A stretch of DNA of 29,240 nucleotides from a virus. The notes beneath the pieces were generated by a model. That model ran no database searches and was not told the origin of the DNA. It was given only the letters and a program-made list of their open reading frames with translations. The position numbers were made by a program, and so were the translations under genes. Shown here piece by piece: positions 8,016 through 15,570 of the stretch; positions within the stretch are counted from its first letter, which is position 1, and every line of letters starts with the position of its first letter. The stretch spans positions 1 through 29,240 of IMG/VR virus record IMGVR_UViG_3300026114_000010. One strand, 5' to 3'.

Positions 8016-8269
8016 CCTGATACCGCTAGTAAAATTGCTATTACCCCGCCAGCCCATTTTAGTTGCTGATCTGTTCTTTTTTCGTTGCTTTTGATTACAC
8101 ATTCGTGTACTTGTTTAGTCAATTTTTCTAGTGCGTCAACTTTTTCTTCCACATCATTGAGTTTTTCTTCTAAAAACATATAACGGGTTGCACACAAGTC
8201 CACATGAGTTTCTAAGCTCTTTTTTTCTAGATCAGTTGGTTCCATAATTGATTTCTCTGTACGATTCAT
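7985..8269 (-). CDS. Small coiled-coil protein with C-terminal membrane segment
   Basis: This 94-residue protein has a heptad-like coiled coil at about residues 30-60 ('LEEKLNDVEEKVDALEKL'). A single hydrophobic span follows at about 73-92 ('GGVIAILLAVSGWAVGTLIL') and ends at the C-terminus. The layout resembles XhlA-type and related tail-anchored phage proteins, some of which act in lysis, but no endolysin gene is nearby. A strong GGAGG stands 8 bases before the ATG. It could be a holin-like or envelope-anchoring protein; this is inference from topology only. Confidence 0.7.
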   Translation of the reverse strand: MNRTEKSIMEPTDLEKKSLETHVDLCATRYMFLEEKLNDVEEKVDALEKLTKQVHECVIKSNEKRTDQQLKWAGGVIAILLAVSGWAVGTLILG

Positions 8270-8320
8270 GGCCGCTCCTCCACAAACTTAAGCAGTTTCC
8301 TGCCTCATTGTTAGTAGTTA

Positions 8321-8770
8321 TCATTTTTCTATCTCGAAATATGTATTAACTAAACTATCTGACAATACAAGATATGGTTCTAGTTTTACAGATTCCCCAA
8401 GCCCAGTTAACATAGGAACACCTTCTGCATCGTCTATTAGAGCACCTAACTCATTGTTTGTACTATAAAAAACACTGGTGTGCTCAACTTCAAAATTTAT
8501 TTTCCACGCGTTAACATCTTTGTCACTGTTTTTCCATTTAACACTTACTTTTCTTGGACCGATAATTCTTAGTGGTTGAGCCCTTAAAGAAACAATTTGT
8601 ATTATTGTTTCCCAATTTCGTTGTTGATTTCTAGCCTGTACCCATTCTTTTTCATTTTGTATCGAATTTCCGTGCTTGTCTGTTATTGGGAATCGTGCTG
8701 CACGAATGTGACTACGTATTCCAGTATCTGTAATATCAAAAAGTGTATAACAATTTATGCTAGTAAACAT
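8321..8770 (-). CDS. Conserved phage protein, possibly virion-associated (149 aa)
   Basis: This 149-residue, beta-rich protein begins 'MFTSINCYTLFDITDTGI'. It has many aromatic residues and no membrane segment or enzyme motif. It lies directly after the terminator that closes the 8844-9251 gene, so it needs its own promoter or read-through. An AT-rich 'TTAAATAT' sequence stands just upstream but is too close to the ATG to claim. I recall similar proteins in marine T4-like phages as unnamed structural proteins; confidence in that role is low. Confidence 0.6.
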   Translation of the reverse strand: MFTSINCYTLFDITDTGIRSHIRAARFPITDKHGNSIQNEKEWVQARNQQRNWETIIQIVSLRAQPLRIIGPRKVSVKWKNSDKDVNAWKINFEVEHTSVFYSTNNELGALIDDAEGVPMLTGLGESVKLEPYLVLSDSLVNTYFEIEK

Positions 8771-8785
8771 CTGTTATATTTAAGC

Positions 8786-8818
8786 AATAAAAAACCCCAA
8801 GCGATTAAACTTGGGGTT
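8786..8818 (-). terminator. Rho-independent terminator after the 8844-9251 gene
   Basis: A perfect 9-bp stem (8793-8801 with 8810-8818, AACCCCAAG/CTTGGGGTT) encloses an 8-base loop. On the minus strand it is followed by six U residues (8794-8789). It lies 26 bases past the stop of the 8844 gene and so defines that gene as a probable single-gene late unit. Confidence 0.85.
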
Positions 8819-8843
8819 CATAACAATTTATTTTAAATTGTTT

Positions 8844-9251
8844 TTAAACAGCGGCGGCGGTGGCAATCGCTAGGCCTGTTGCTGTAACAGTTGCTGAACT
8901 AAGATCGATTGAATCAACTGTGCCAAGAGCCCGAATGGCTGCTTGAAGCTGTGTAATCTGATCATTCTCTGCTGGATCGGCATCGCCCGAAAGCAGTAGA
9001 GGCTCTGCAGCAAATGTCTGCTGTGAACCAGTGTCAAATAGTGGACCGGCAGCAATGATTGTTGTGAACTGCTGGATAGCACGATAAACTGAATCAACAA
9101 CCTCGTCTGGGCCCAATGAGCCGCTTACGTCGCTGGTGTAATCAACTGTGAAAAATCCGATGTTTTTACCAACAACTTCCCACTGGTTCTCAGTAGGGTT
9201 CTGTGGGTTAACTGTTGCGGATTGTGGATTTACTTTTGTAACTCCTGCCAT
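8844..9251 (-). CDS. Small Ala/Thr-rich structural-type protein with its own late promoter and terminator
   Basis: This 135-residue protein begins 'MAGVTKVNPQSATVNPQNP'. It is poor in Lys and Cys, rich in Ala, Thr, Val, Gln and Asp, and ends in a run of small residues. Its codons are visibly more GC-rich than those of its neighbours. A canonical late box (TATAAATA, 9295-9302), the best ribosome site in the window (AAGGAG, 8 bases from the ATG) and a strong terminator surround it. That is the architecture of an abundantly expressed virion protein. I cannot assign it to a named T4 protein; minor capsid or decoration protein are possibilities. Confidence 0.75.
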   Translation of the reverse strand: MAGVTKVNPQSATVNPQNPTENQWEVVGKNIGFFTVDYTSDVSGSLGPDEVVDSVYRAIQQFTTIIAAGPLFDTGSQQTFAAEPLLLSGDADPAENDQITQLQAAIRALGTVDSIDLSSATVTATGLAIATAAAV

Positions 9252-9294
9252 TTTAATATCTCCTTAAGTATATGGACTGTTTGTGTCCTGTAAG

Positions 9295-9302
9295 TATTTA
9301 TA
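9295..9302 (-). promoter_or_regulatory. T4-type late promoter TATAAATA
   Basis: The minus strand reads GTATAAATACTTACAGG, an exact match to the T4 late -10 consensus TATAAATA. It lies 43 bases upstream of the ATG at 9251, inside the 83-base gap 9252-9334. T4 late promoters need only this box plus the gp55/gp33 sigma system and the sliding clamp. This is the clearest late promoter in the window. Confidence 0.75.
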
Positions 9303-9334
9303 CAAAAGCAAAAAATATAAGAATATAGAGTAAA

Positions 9335-10048
9335 TTAATTATTTTTATCTAATAAAATTTGAATAAAATGCTTACTAGCAATATTTCTTTTATGAAAATT
9401 ATCACTACTATGAAAAAAATTTCGTTTAAAAGCAATAAGTTGACCAGCTTTCTGTGCTGGCAATATTTTTTTAATTGTGAGCCATTCTCGGTCATCTGGC
9501 CAGCACATATCCAAATATTCATCCCACAATGATTTGTCTACTGGCGTGTCTGCTTTAGGATTGTTTTCCTTAAATCTCCAAAAGTCGTTATATTCTGTAC
9601 TTTCTTGTTGAAATACCATTGTTCTACTGTCAACATCGTGCAGTGGAATTAAAACATTATAAAATGGGGTATAATTTTCTATACCATGAGATTTACAAGC
9701 ATTATTTTGGGCTATATCTTCTCTTGTTAAATCACAATGTATATCCCATGGCAAATACAGCTGTTGAAATGTCATTTCTCTAATAAATACGCCGTCTTCG
9801 AATTCATTTAAGACAATATTTTCTATTTCTTTTACTGCAGGTGAGAAATTATAATTATTGTTATGGTTGTTTAAGTCATCATATCGTCTAATAAATTGTT
9901 GACGACTGACTCTGTGTCCTTTCCAAATTCCATGATGATCAACAAAATCTTCGCCCTTATGGTCGTTATCTAAACATTCTTTCCATAATTGAGATATTAA
10001 TTCTTTGTCAAAAAAGTCATCTTTTACTACAATGTCATCAGTGAGCAT
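9335..10048 (-). CDS. 2-oxoglutarate/Fe(II)-dependent oxygenase-like protein
   Basis: This 237-residue protein carries the H-x-D...H iron-binding pattern of the 2OG-Fe(II) dioxygenase fold: H104-C-D106 ('DIHCDLTRE') and H213 ('AFKRNFFHSSDNF'). A basic residue follows (R221 or K226) to bind 2-oxoglutarate. Such enzymes are frequent in marine T4-like phages and hydroxylate proteins, nucleic acids or small molecules; the substrate is unknown here. The ribosome site AAAGGA precedes the ATG. An AATAAATA box at 10077-10084 may be a weak late promoter. Confidence 0.7.
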   Translation of the reverse strand: MLTDDIVVKDDFFDKELISQLWKECLDNDHKGEDFVDHHGIWKGHRVSRQQFIRRYDDLNNHNNNYNFSPAVKEIENIVLNEFEDGVFIREMTFQQLYLPWDIHCDLTREDIAQNNACKSHGIENYTPFYNVLIPLHDVDSRTMVFQQESTEYNDFWRFKENNPKADTPVDKSLWDEYLDMCWPDDREWLTIKKILPAQKAGQLIAFKRNFFHSSDNFHKRNIASKHFIQILLDKNN

Positions 10049-10076
10049 TTGTTATTATCCTTTATTTTGCCAAATT

Positions 10077-10084
10077 TATTTATT
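10077..10084 (-). promoter_or_regulatory. Possible weak late promoter (AATAAATA)
   Basis: The minus strand reads AATAAATA, one mismatch from TATAAATA, 28 bases before the oxygenase ATG and with an AAAGGA site between. It lies in the 41-base gap 10049-10089. AT-rich gaps give such matches by chance, so support is weak. Confidence 0.25.
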
Positions 10085-10089
10085 ATGGC

Positions 10090-11004
10090 CTAGACGACAT
10101 AGCCTTTTTCTTTTGCCACACGTTTTAAAATCATATGAAGGTCACTGAAAAATACAGGGTTGCGTACCAAAAGTAGTAATCTTTTTATTACTTGAACCTT
10201 TTGGTTGTCAGGCAATTTGGGGTAACTGTTAGTTTCTCTGCGTAGTTGATAGTGTGCTGAACCAAGTCCATCTAATTGGCGTTGTAAGATTAACATCATT
10301 TTTTCATAATCATTTTCATTAATCTTGCCACTTTCTATTTCTCGCAAGTTTCTTCGTAGTCGCATTTCCGGAACACTTAACGCATTATCAATTTCTATTC
10401 TATCTGCAAAACGATTTTTATTTTGAATAAAAACTACAAGATTAAAAATATCTGGACTAGTTACACGAAAACCATTAAATTGAGGGTGCCGCATTATGGC
10501 TTTTGCGTACTTTGCTGCTGCTTTCGGGTCTTCGTAATGTAAAACACGCAATCCTAGCAAATGATTAAACAATGTGCGACCCAATTCGTCAATATCTTTG
10601 CCATTAATACGGTCTAACCGTCGTATTAATCGTGCTTCGTTAAGTTCTTTGATTAAATTTAACTGATTTTTAGGTTTTATTTCTTTAGTTTCTGGGTTTA
10701 CATTGTAGTTTTTATCAAAAAATTGTTTCCCATCATCAGTCATTTCTGTGACTGCTATTATCTTGTCGGGGAATTCTCTGAACAAGTCGTCTATAAGACG
10801 CCGTGCATAACCTTTTCGTTTGCTATCCTCTGAAGTAACGAGATTTCTGATAGATACTTCATCACCAAGGATATTAACATCAACACCACTTTTTTTGACA
10901 CCATCAACAGTTAAAAATTTGGAGCCAAATACTTCTCCACCATGGGCATCATGTACTTCTACATCGCTTATGCTGATGTCATCTTGTTCAGAATCATCTG
11001 TCAC
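10090..11004 (-). CDS. GNAT-like acetyltransferase domain fused to a phage-specific C-terminal domain
   Basis: This protein has 304 residues. Residues about 20-105 look like a compact GNAT fold: beta strands, then 'SKRKGYARRLIDDLF' (61-75), which matches the acetyl-CoA pyrophosphate-binding motif A (R/K-x-x-G-x-A), and a late strand-helix 'DGKQFFDKN'. Residues about 110-304 are helical and basic ('RLIRRLDRI', 'RVLHYEDPKAAAKYAKAIM') with no family I can name. The start is GTG at 11004, sharing GTGA with the stop of the NTase gene, so it is coupled. It may acetylate a host or virion protein, or the GNAT part may be degenerate. Confidence 0.65.
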   Translation of the reverse strand: MTDDSEQDDISISDVEVHDAHGGEVFGSKFLTVDGVKKSGVDVNILGDEVSIRNLVTSEDSKRKGYARRLIDDLFREFPDKIIAVTEMTDDGKQFFDKNYNVNPETKEIKPKNQLNLIKELNEARLIRRLDRINGKDIDELGRTLFNHLLGLRVLHYEDPKAAAKYAKAIMRHPQFNGFRVTSPDIFNLVVFIQNKNRFADRIEIDNALSVPEMRLRRNLREIESGKINENDYEKMMLILQRQLDGLGSAHYQLRRETNSYPKLPDNQKVQVIKRLLLLVRNPVFFSDLHMILKRVAKEKGYVV

Positions 11005-12845
11005 GATATCCCACCCGCATTTTTTTGGAAATTGGCAGCAGAAAAACGCATACGATCAACAAACTTTAAACCGTCATTGACATAGCCTTCATGCCCCGGC
11101 TTACCATTTATTGTTGCAGTAACTTCGTTTGCTTGGCCATCAAGTTGTCTAACAACATCATTTTTTAATTTTGTTATTTCGGCGAATGATCGCATAGCAG
11201 AAACTAGACCATACTTGTTCTCTTGCAACCATTCAAATATTCTAGATACTTTCCCGGGTGTTTCTTTTTGTTTGACCCACTCTGGGAACTCTGAAATCAA
11301 GTTATCTAAACTACCATCACGAACACGAGAGTTAATATACTGTTTCATTAATGCAGGAAGATTAGTTATCTTCCGGCTTCGCAATTCTTGTGGGTCAAAC
11401 AACCGGTCAATTTCTCCACTGCGATTCGCCAGTACTTTTTCAATATTTTGAAAAGATTTTTCATCAAGCGTAATTTTTCTTGGTTCTTTAATAGAAGGAT
11501 CAAGAATTAAAACACCTTTTGATGGCTGTAAAACATCAGACGTTATTGGTTTAGAACCTCCGCCGGGATAAGGCATATAAGTATGTATTGCAATTCCCAC
11601 ACGACTGCTAGCAACTTTTTTACCCAATTCACCATCTGTTGGAATTCGGTAAGTGACAGTATTCGGTGTAAATTCAAAAGCACCGTCAACAACTGGTGGT
11701 CGTGCCGAGAATAATAAGTCACCTTTAACATATCCCTCAAAATCTTTGGGAATAGTTTTTTCTAACATTGGAAACAAATTGGCATACAGGTTTACAAGTT
11801 CAGTCCTATCACCTTTTCGGTTATCCATTATCCGCTTTATATGCTCAGGGCTAGTCGCTAGCCCATCATAACTTTTAGAAGAAAACCCGCTTTTGTCTGT
11901 GAGAATAAATTCACCAGTTGGCTTTCGTCCAAATATAATAGCTGGCATACCATCCCACTTTACCGTGGTATTTTCTGGTTTTAATACAATAGACTTAATT
12001 CCGTCCACTGCTCGTTGAAGACCAGCAGAACCGTGATCAAATACCAAGTCTTCGGGATGATCGATTCTAGCGTTCTCAACTATTACTTGCATACCGTGAT
12101 TGACAATTCTATCACGCAACCGAGCCAAAAAGTGAGGACTATCCTCATCTACATTTTCTACATTTTGTTCAAAAACAATGCCTTGTTTGTCAGCATATTC
12201 TCTAAATGCCGCTAGTTTAGACTCTCGCTCTGGGTCATCTTTTAATGCGTCAAGTATTTTTTCTACACTACCTAACTCATCAATTGTAGCATTAGAACCC
12301 AATAGGAGTTTGGCAATTTGTTCTGGGTCATTTGTTACCAGTTTACCAGTCTCTCTATCTGTGATGCCTTGATTCGGCGTTAGTTTATAGTTTAATGACT
12401 TCGCAATGCTGTTTATTAATACATTACGCGATGCACCTCTGTATGTGCTATCTGCATCTTGACGAAACATAAACTTTGCAAAATCAGGTTGTTCAAAAAA
12501 CATAAAATCTACTTGGACAAACCCGTTTTTTGGATTTCCCATAATTGGAGAACGAAAATGTACAGATTCTCCTGTTTTTTTAATCCAATCTTTTGGATTT
12601 TGGCCTTGTTCTAGCACTGCCTGAGATAGTGTGTCGGATAATTGTGCTTTTTCAACTTTAGTAGCGTCGACCACCAAATCAATGTCGCCAGACATAGGTT
12701 TTTGACCAGTGCTGCCCAACTGATAGTCAGTTAATGGCAGACCAGTTAATCCTTCAAGCCACTCAATAGTTTTTGGAATTTGATCTTGCTTTATTTGCTG
12801 AGTTAACTGTTTGCCATCAGGGGATTTAAAAGCATTACCGCCCAT
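11001..12845 (-). CDS. Nucleotidyltransferase-fold protein with a second KxDG ligase-like region
   Basis: From the ATG at 12845, which has a clear GAGG site, the protein has 614 residues. The N-terminal part shows a DNA-polymerase-beta-type nucleotidyltransferase signature: G44-S45 in 'LGSTGQ', D54-x-D56 in 'SGDIDLVVD' and a third Asp, D113, in 'VQVDFMF'. A separate region at about 290-430 contains 'VKWDGMPAIIFGR' (K296). This matches motif I (KxDG) of ATP/NAD ligases and capping enzymes, and 'YVKGDLLF' (about 373-380) could be motif III. The C-terminal 150 residues are helical. I recall a DUF6267-like family with this second region, but that name is uncertain. The substrate is unknown; an RNA/DNA end-modifying role is inference. 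Confidence 0.65.
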   Translation of the reverse strand: MGGNAFKSPDGKQLTQQIKQDQIPKTIEWLEGLTGLPLTDYQLGSTGQKPMSGDIDLVVDATKVEKAQLSDTLSQAVLEQGQNPKDWIKKTGESVHFRSPIMGNPKNGFVQVDFMFFEQPDFAKFMFRQDADSTYRGASRNVLINSIAKSLNYKLTPNQGITDRETGKLVTNDPEQIAKLLLGSNATIDELGSVEKILDALKDDPERESKLAAFREYADKQGIVFEQNVENVDEDSPHFLARLRDRIVNHGMQVIVENARIDHPEDLVFDHGSAGLQRAVDGIKSIVLKPENTTVKWDGMPAIIFGRKPTGEFILTDKSGFSSKSYDGLATSPEHIKRIMDNRKGDRTELVNLYANLFPMLEKTIPKDFEGYVKGDLLFSARPPVVDGAFEFTPNTVTYRIPTDGELGKKVASSRVGIAIHTYMPYPGGGSKPITSDVLQPSKGVLILDPSIKEPRKITLDEKSFQNIEKVLANRSGEIDRLFDPQELRSRKITNLPALMKQYINSRVRDGSLDNLISEFPEWVKQKETPGKVSRIFEWLQENKYGLVSAMRSFAEITKLKNDVVRQLDGQANEVTATINGKPGHEGYVNDGLKFVDRMRFSAANFQKNAGGIS

Positions 12846-13110
12846 CTTCAGTGCCTCGTGGTGTGGCTTTTCGCAACATACGTGCAAACTTGTTAGGATC
12901 GCGATTACGAATAGCGTTTAAAAACTTACGAGATAAATTTTCGGCTTCTTCTTCAGAATACGATTCTTCAATCTGCTCTATTAGTCTCACAGCACTCGCA
13001 ATGACATTTCTAGCACGACTTTCTATAATATAATTTTGATCGCGGTCAGAGTGCTTTTCTTGGTAGATGGACTCCAACTCGTCCAAAATGCTGCGAGTAT
13101 GTTTTTGCAT
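12835..13110 (-). CDS. Conserved small helical phage protein (91 aa)
   Basis: This 91-residue, charged, all-helical protein has 'RARNVIASAVRLIEQIEESY' in the middle and 'FLNAIRNRDPNKFARMLRK' near the end. I recall close look-alikes in T4-like marine phages, always unnamed. It precedes and overlaps the NTase gene by 11 bases. The ribosome site AAAGGA precedes the ATG, and a possible late-type box lies at 13130-13137. The 64-base gap 13111-13174 holds no strong hairpin. Confidence 0.7.
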   Translation of the reverse strand: MQKHTRSILDELESIYQEKHSDRDQNYIIESRARNVIASAVRLIEQIEESYSEEEAENLSRKFLNAIRNRDPNKFARMLRKATPRGTEDGR

Positions 13111-13129
13111 GCTTGAGAATCCTTTTAGA

Positions 13130-13137
13130 TATTTATT
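13130..13137 (-). promoter_or_regulatory. Possible weak late promoter (AATAAATA)
   Basis: The minus strand reads AATAAATATC, one mismatch from the late consensus, 19 bases before the ATG at 13110 with AAGGA between. The spacing fits the other candidate boxes, but the sequence is only moderately informative in AT-rich DNA. Confidence 0.25.
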
Positions 13138-13174
13138 TTAACAAGAAAGATTATAAAACGCAACTAAATTGCAA

Positions 13175-14575
13175 TTATTGATTTTTTATTTGATTGAGCA
13201 TCTGTTTTAATTTTGTACTTTGTACATCAGCGTCAATTTTTCCCGGCTCAGATGCCCAGAGTCTAGTACCCCTGTAGAAGTTACCAGTGCTGTCTTGTTT
13301 CCCAAGGGAATTTAGAATGCTCGGCTGTGCTGGTGATGATTCAGCCTCGCTCAAGTCACTAATTCTTAAGCAGTTCATATCGAACTCCAGATCTACTTTT
13401 TGCCCAACACCGGAGCTTGATCGAGTTTTCATTAACTGGATTTGGTATCTACCACGCTCACGCATAGAACGACTAGTAAAAATACCAAACACATTATCAG
13501 CCGTGTTTATTTTAGAAATACCGCCAGAAATATGTGAATGGTCAAATTCTATTTCTTCTACTGCGGCTCGATTTAACTGGGACGCAGTAACAAAGAGTAC
13601 ACCAAGTTCTTTTGCAAGGTTTCGCAGTTCTTCAGAAACATACTTGTCTTTAACAAATAAGTCATTGGGAGAAACTTTCGCACTTACTGGCATTAGTAGG
13701 TCAAGATAATCAACGCAAATAAAGTCAATTTGTCTACCAGTTTTTATTGATAGTTCTTTTACATATGCACGAATGTCATTAACTGTACTCTGTGCATTCA
13801 TATACTTTATTTGTAATGTACCAGACTTCTTAGACATCATCTTGACTTTCATTTCTACAGTGTCAAGGTCTTTAAAAATCTCTTTAGAACCAGTATTAGT
13901 CAGCATACCATCAAGACGCATAGCAGTTAACCCTTCGGAAAGTTCTAGGGTTATATAAACACCATTTAGCCCAGCCTCTATCCAATTGACAGATAGGTTT
14001 TGCATAAACAAACTTTTACCTGAACCAGAGCCACCAGCAAAAATCTGTAATTCACCACGATTAAATCCGCCATACAGTACTTTGTCTAATGCTGTCCACC
14101 CAGTTGAGTTTTGCCCATTATTATCTTTAAGAGCAGTTAATCTTGCACGGGGGTCATCAAAATAGTCCAAGCCCATATCTTTAGTTAAACTTATTTGGAC
14201 CGCATCCTTTATAAGTTTCTCTACAGGGTCGTAATCACCCTTTTCTAATAGGTCAGCAGACTTCAGTATTGCTCTCTCCAATTCTTGGCGGCGAGTAAAT
14301 GCTTCAAATTCTTCTAATAGCCAATCAAAATGCCCATCATTAAGCCCATCAATTGGCTGCAATTTGATACCAGTAGTTGCAGAAATCTGCTCACGCTCTG
14401 GCATTGTGTAGTATTTGTCACAATGCTCTTGCATGAATTCAGCAACTGGACGCAGACGTTGATCAAAATTTAGTGGATTGAATATATTTTGAATACGCAC
14501 ATACAGCTCTGCATCATAAAGAAGCATTTCCAAAAATAATTGTTGAACTTCTGGTCCGTATTCTTTAAGTGACAA
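13175..14575 (-). CDS. 41: Replicative DNA helicase, DnaB family (T4 gp41)
   Basis: This 466-residue helicase is the hexameric 5'-3' enzyme that unwinds DNA ahead of the polymerase and works with the primase encoded just upstream. The RecA-like C-terminal domain has Walker A 'GGSGSGKS' (181-188), a Walker B ending in D289 ('FICVDYLDLL') and 'VTASQLNRA', the sensor/H3 region of DnaB proteins. The N-terminal 150 residues are helical, as in gp41. The start is TTG at 14575, chosen because AGGG lies 8 bases upstream and the next ATG would remove conserved N-terminal sequence. It overlaps the primase gene by 11 bases. Confidence 0.93.
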   Translation of the reverse strand: MSLKEYGPEVQQLFLEMLLYDAELYVRIQNIFNPLNFDQRLRPVAEFMQEHCDKYYTMPEREQISATTGIKLQPIDGLNDGHFDWLLEEFEAFTRRQELERAILKSADLLEKGDYDPVEKLIKDAVQISLTKDMGLDYFDDPRARLTALKDNNGQNSTGWTALDKVLYGGFNRGELQIFAGGSGSGKSLFMQNLSVNWIEAGLNGVYITLELSEGLTAMRLDGMLTNTGSKEIFKDLDTVEMKVKMMSKKSGTLQIKYMNAQSTVNDIRAYVKELSIKTGRQIDFICVDYLDLLMPVSAKVSPNDLFVKDKYVSEELRNLAKELGVLFVTASQLNRAAVEEIEFDHSHISGGISKINTADNVFGIFTSRSMRERGRYQIQLMKTRSSSGVGQKVDLEFDMNCLRISDLSEAESSPAQPSILNSLGKQDSTGNFYRGTRLWASEPGKIDADVQSTKLKQMLNQIKNQ

Positions 14576-15557
14576 TGGATATCCCTAGTTTTCGTCTAAG
14601 TTTCTTTTTATTCATCTCTATCTTAATTCGACTATGTTCTGCATTTTGTATAATAGTTATTATTGTTGATAAACGCCCTATTTTTCTAACAGCATCATTT
14701 ACGTCTTTACAGCCTTCAGGCCATTCAAGTGGAATGCTTACTGACCACCCAAGTTCTAATGCTCGGTCTATCATACTCATTCCTGCGTTATCTTGGTCAG
14801 GAACCACAATGACCTCACGTCGAAGCCGATTTATCAACTCTGCTTGTTGTGACGAGACTGTACTATGCATTACCGATAATCCATCAATGGAGAGTGCATC
14901 AAAAATACCCTCTGTCACAATAGTGTATTTCCAGTTTTCTTGTTGTAAATCTATACCAAAAACATATCCGGGTTGGCTGTCTGAAAGATACTTTGGTTTG
15001 CGGTTGTCAAGAAATCTGATTGTATATCCCACTGTTTTTTCATCGTGGGTAAATGGTACTAGTATGCCTTCTCTACCGTACTCATTGGAATCAATCGCCA
15101 TCAGCGGATACGAGTCATCGATACATCTGCTAAGCAGATGCTTTTTGTGATCTAAATGTTTGGCGTTGATCAGTTCAATGTTTTGAGGCAATTCTTTAGA
15201 ATCAAAGTTAATCTGTTTTTTCTTTGGCTGATTATAATTTATTGTAGCCACAATATCATTCATAGAACGATATTTCAAACTTTCTAAATTAATTCTATCA
15301 ATCTCTGTACCATCAACACCCAGCCACTGAAGAAAACTTCTTGCTTTAAAATTTAAATTACGACCATTTTTAAATCCACACTTAAATCCACAATTAAAGC
15401 AATTGTAAGTCCAACCTTCTTCTGAGGTGATTAATCCACCACGATTTTTAGTATCAACAGTTTCACCATTATGGATACAACATGGGCCTGAGAAACTAAT
15501 CCACCCAGATGGGGTGGTTTTAGCATTGGCTGGGAGATATTGTCTAACATCTATCAT
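14565..15557 (-). CDS. 61: DNA primase (T4 gp61)
   Basis: This 330-residue primase lays down RNA primers for lagging-strand synthesis with gp41. The N-terminal zinc ribbon uses C26/C27, H29, C53 and C56 ('CCIHNG...CFNCGFKCG'). The TOPRIM core has E216 ('VTEGIFDAL') and D254-x-D256 ('VVPDQDNAG'), which bind catalytic metal. Length is close to T4 gp61. It starts 13 bases after the SGNH gene with no obvious ribosome site and ends inside the helicase gene, so helicase and primase are likely co-translated. Confidence 0.92.
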   Translation of the reverse strand: MIDVRQYLPANAKTTPSGWISFSGPCCIHNGETVDTKNRGGLITSEEGWTYNCFNCGFKCGFKNGRNLNFKARSFLQWLGVDGTEIDRINLESLKYRSMNDIVATINYNQPKKKQINFDSKELPQNIELINAKHLDHKKHLLSRCIDDSYPLMAIDSNEYGREGILVPFTHDEKTVGYTIRFLDNRKPKYLSDSQPGYVFGIDLQQENWKYTIVTEGIFDALSIDGLSVMHSTVSSQQAELINRLRREVIVVPDQDNAGMSMIDRALELGWSVSIPLEWPEGCKDVNDAVRKIGRLSTIITIIQNAEHSRIKIEMNKKKLRRKLGISIVT

Positions 15558-15570
15558 TAGATAGATTATA

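Noticed and set aside
8015-8102. Upstream extension of the 7515-8015 gene to 8102
   Set aside because: It would overlap the small membrane-protein gene by 118 bases; the first residues are atypical low-complexity basic sequence.
13141-13174. Weak hairpin (GCAA/TTGC) after the helicase gene
   Set aside because: Only four base pairs with no proper U-run; not a credible terminator.
14569-15150. A 193-residue open frame on the plus strand opposite the primase gene
   Set aside because: It has no ribosome site, is Ser/Ile-rich in the way antisense frames are, and the minus strand carries clear primase motifs.
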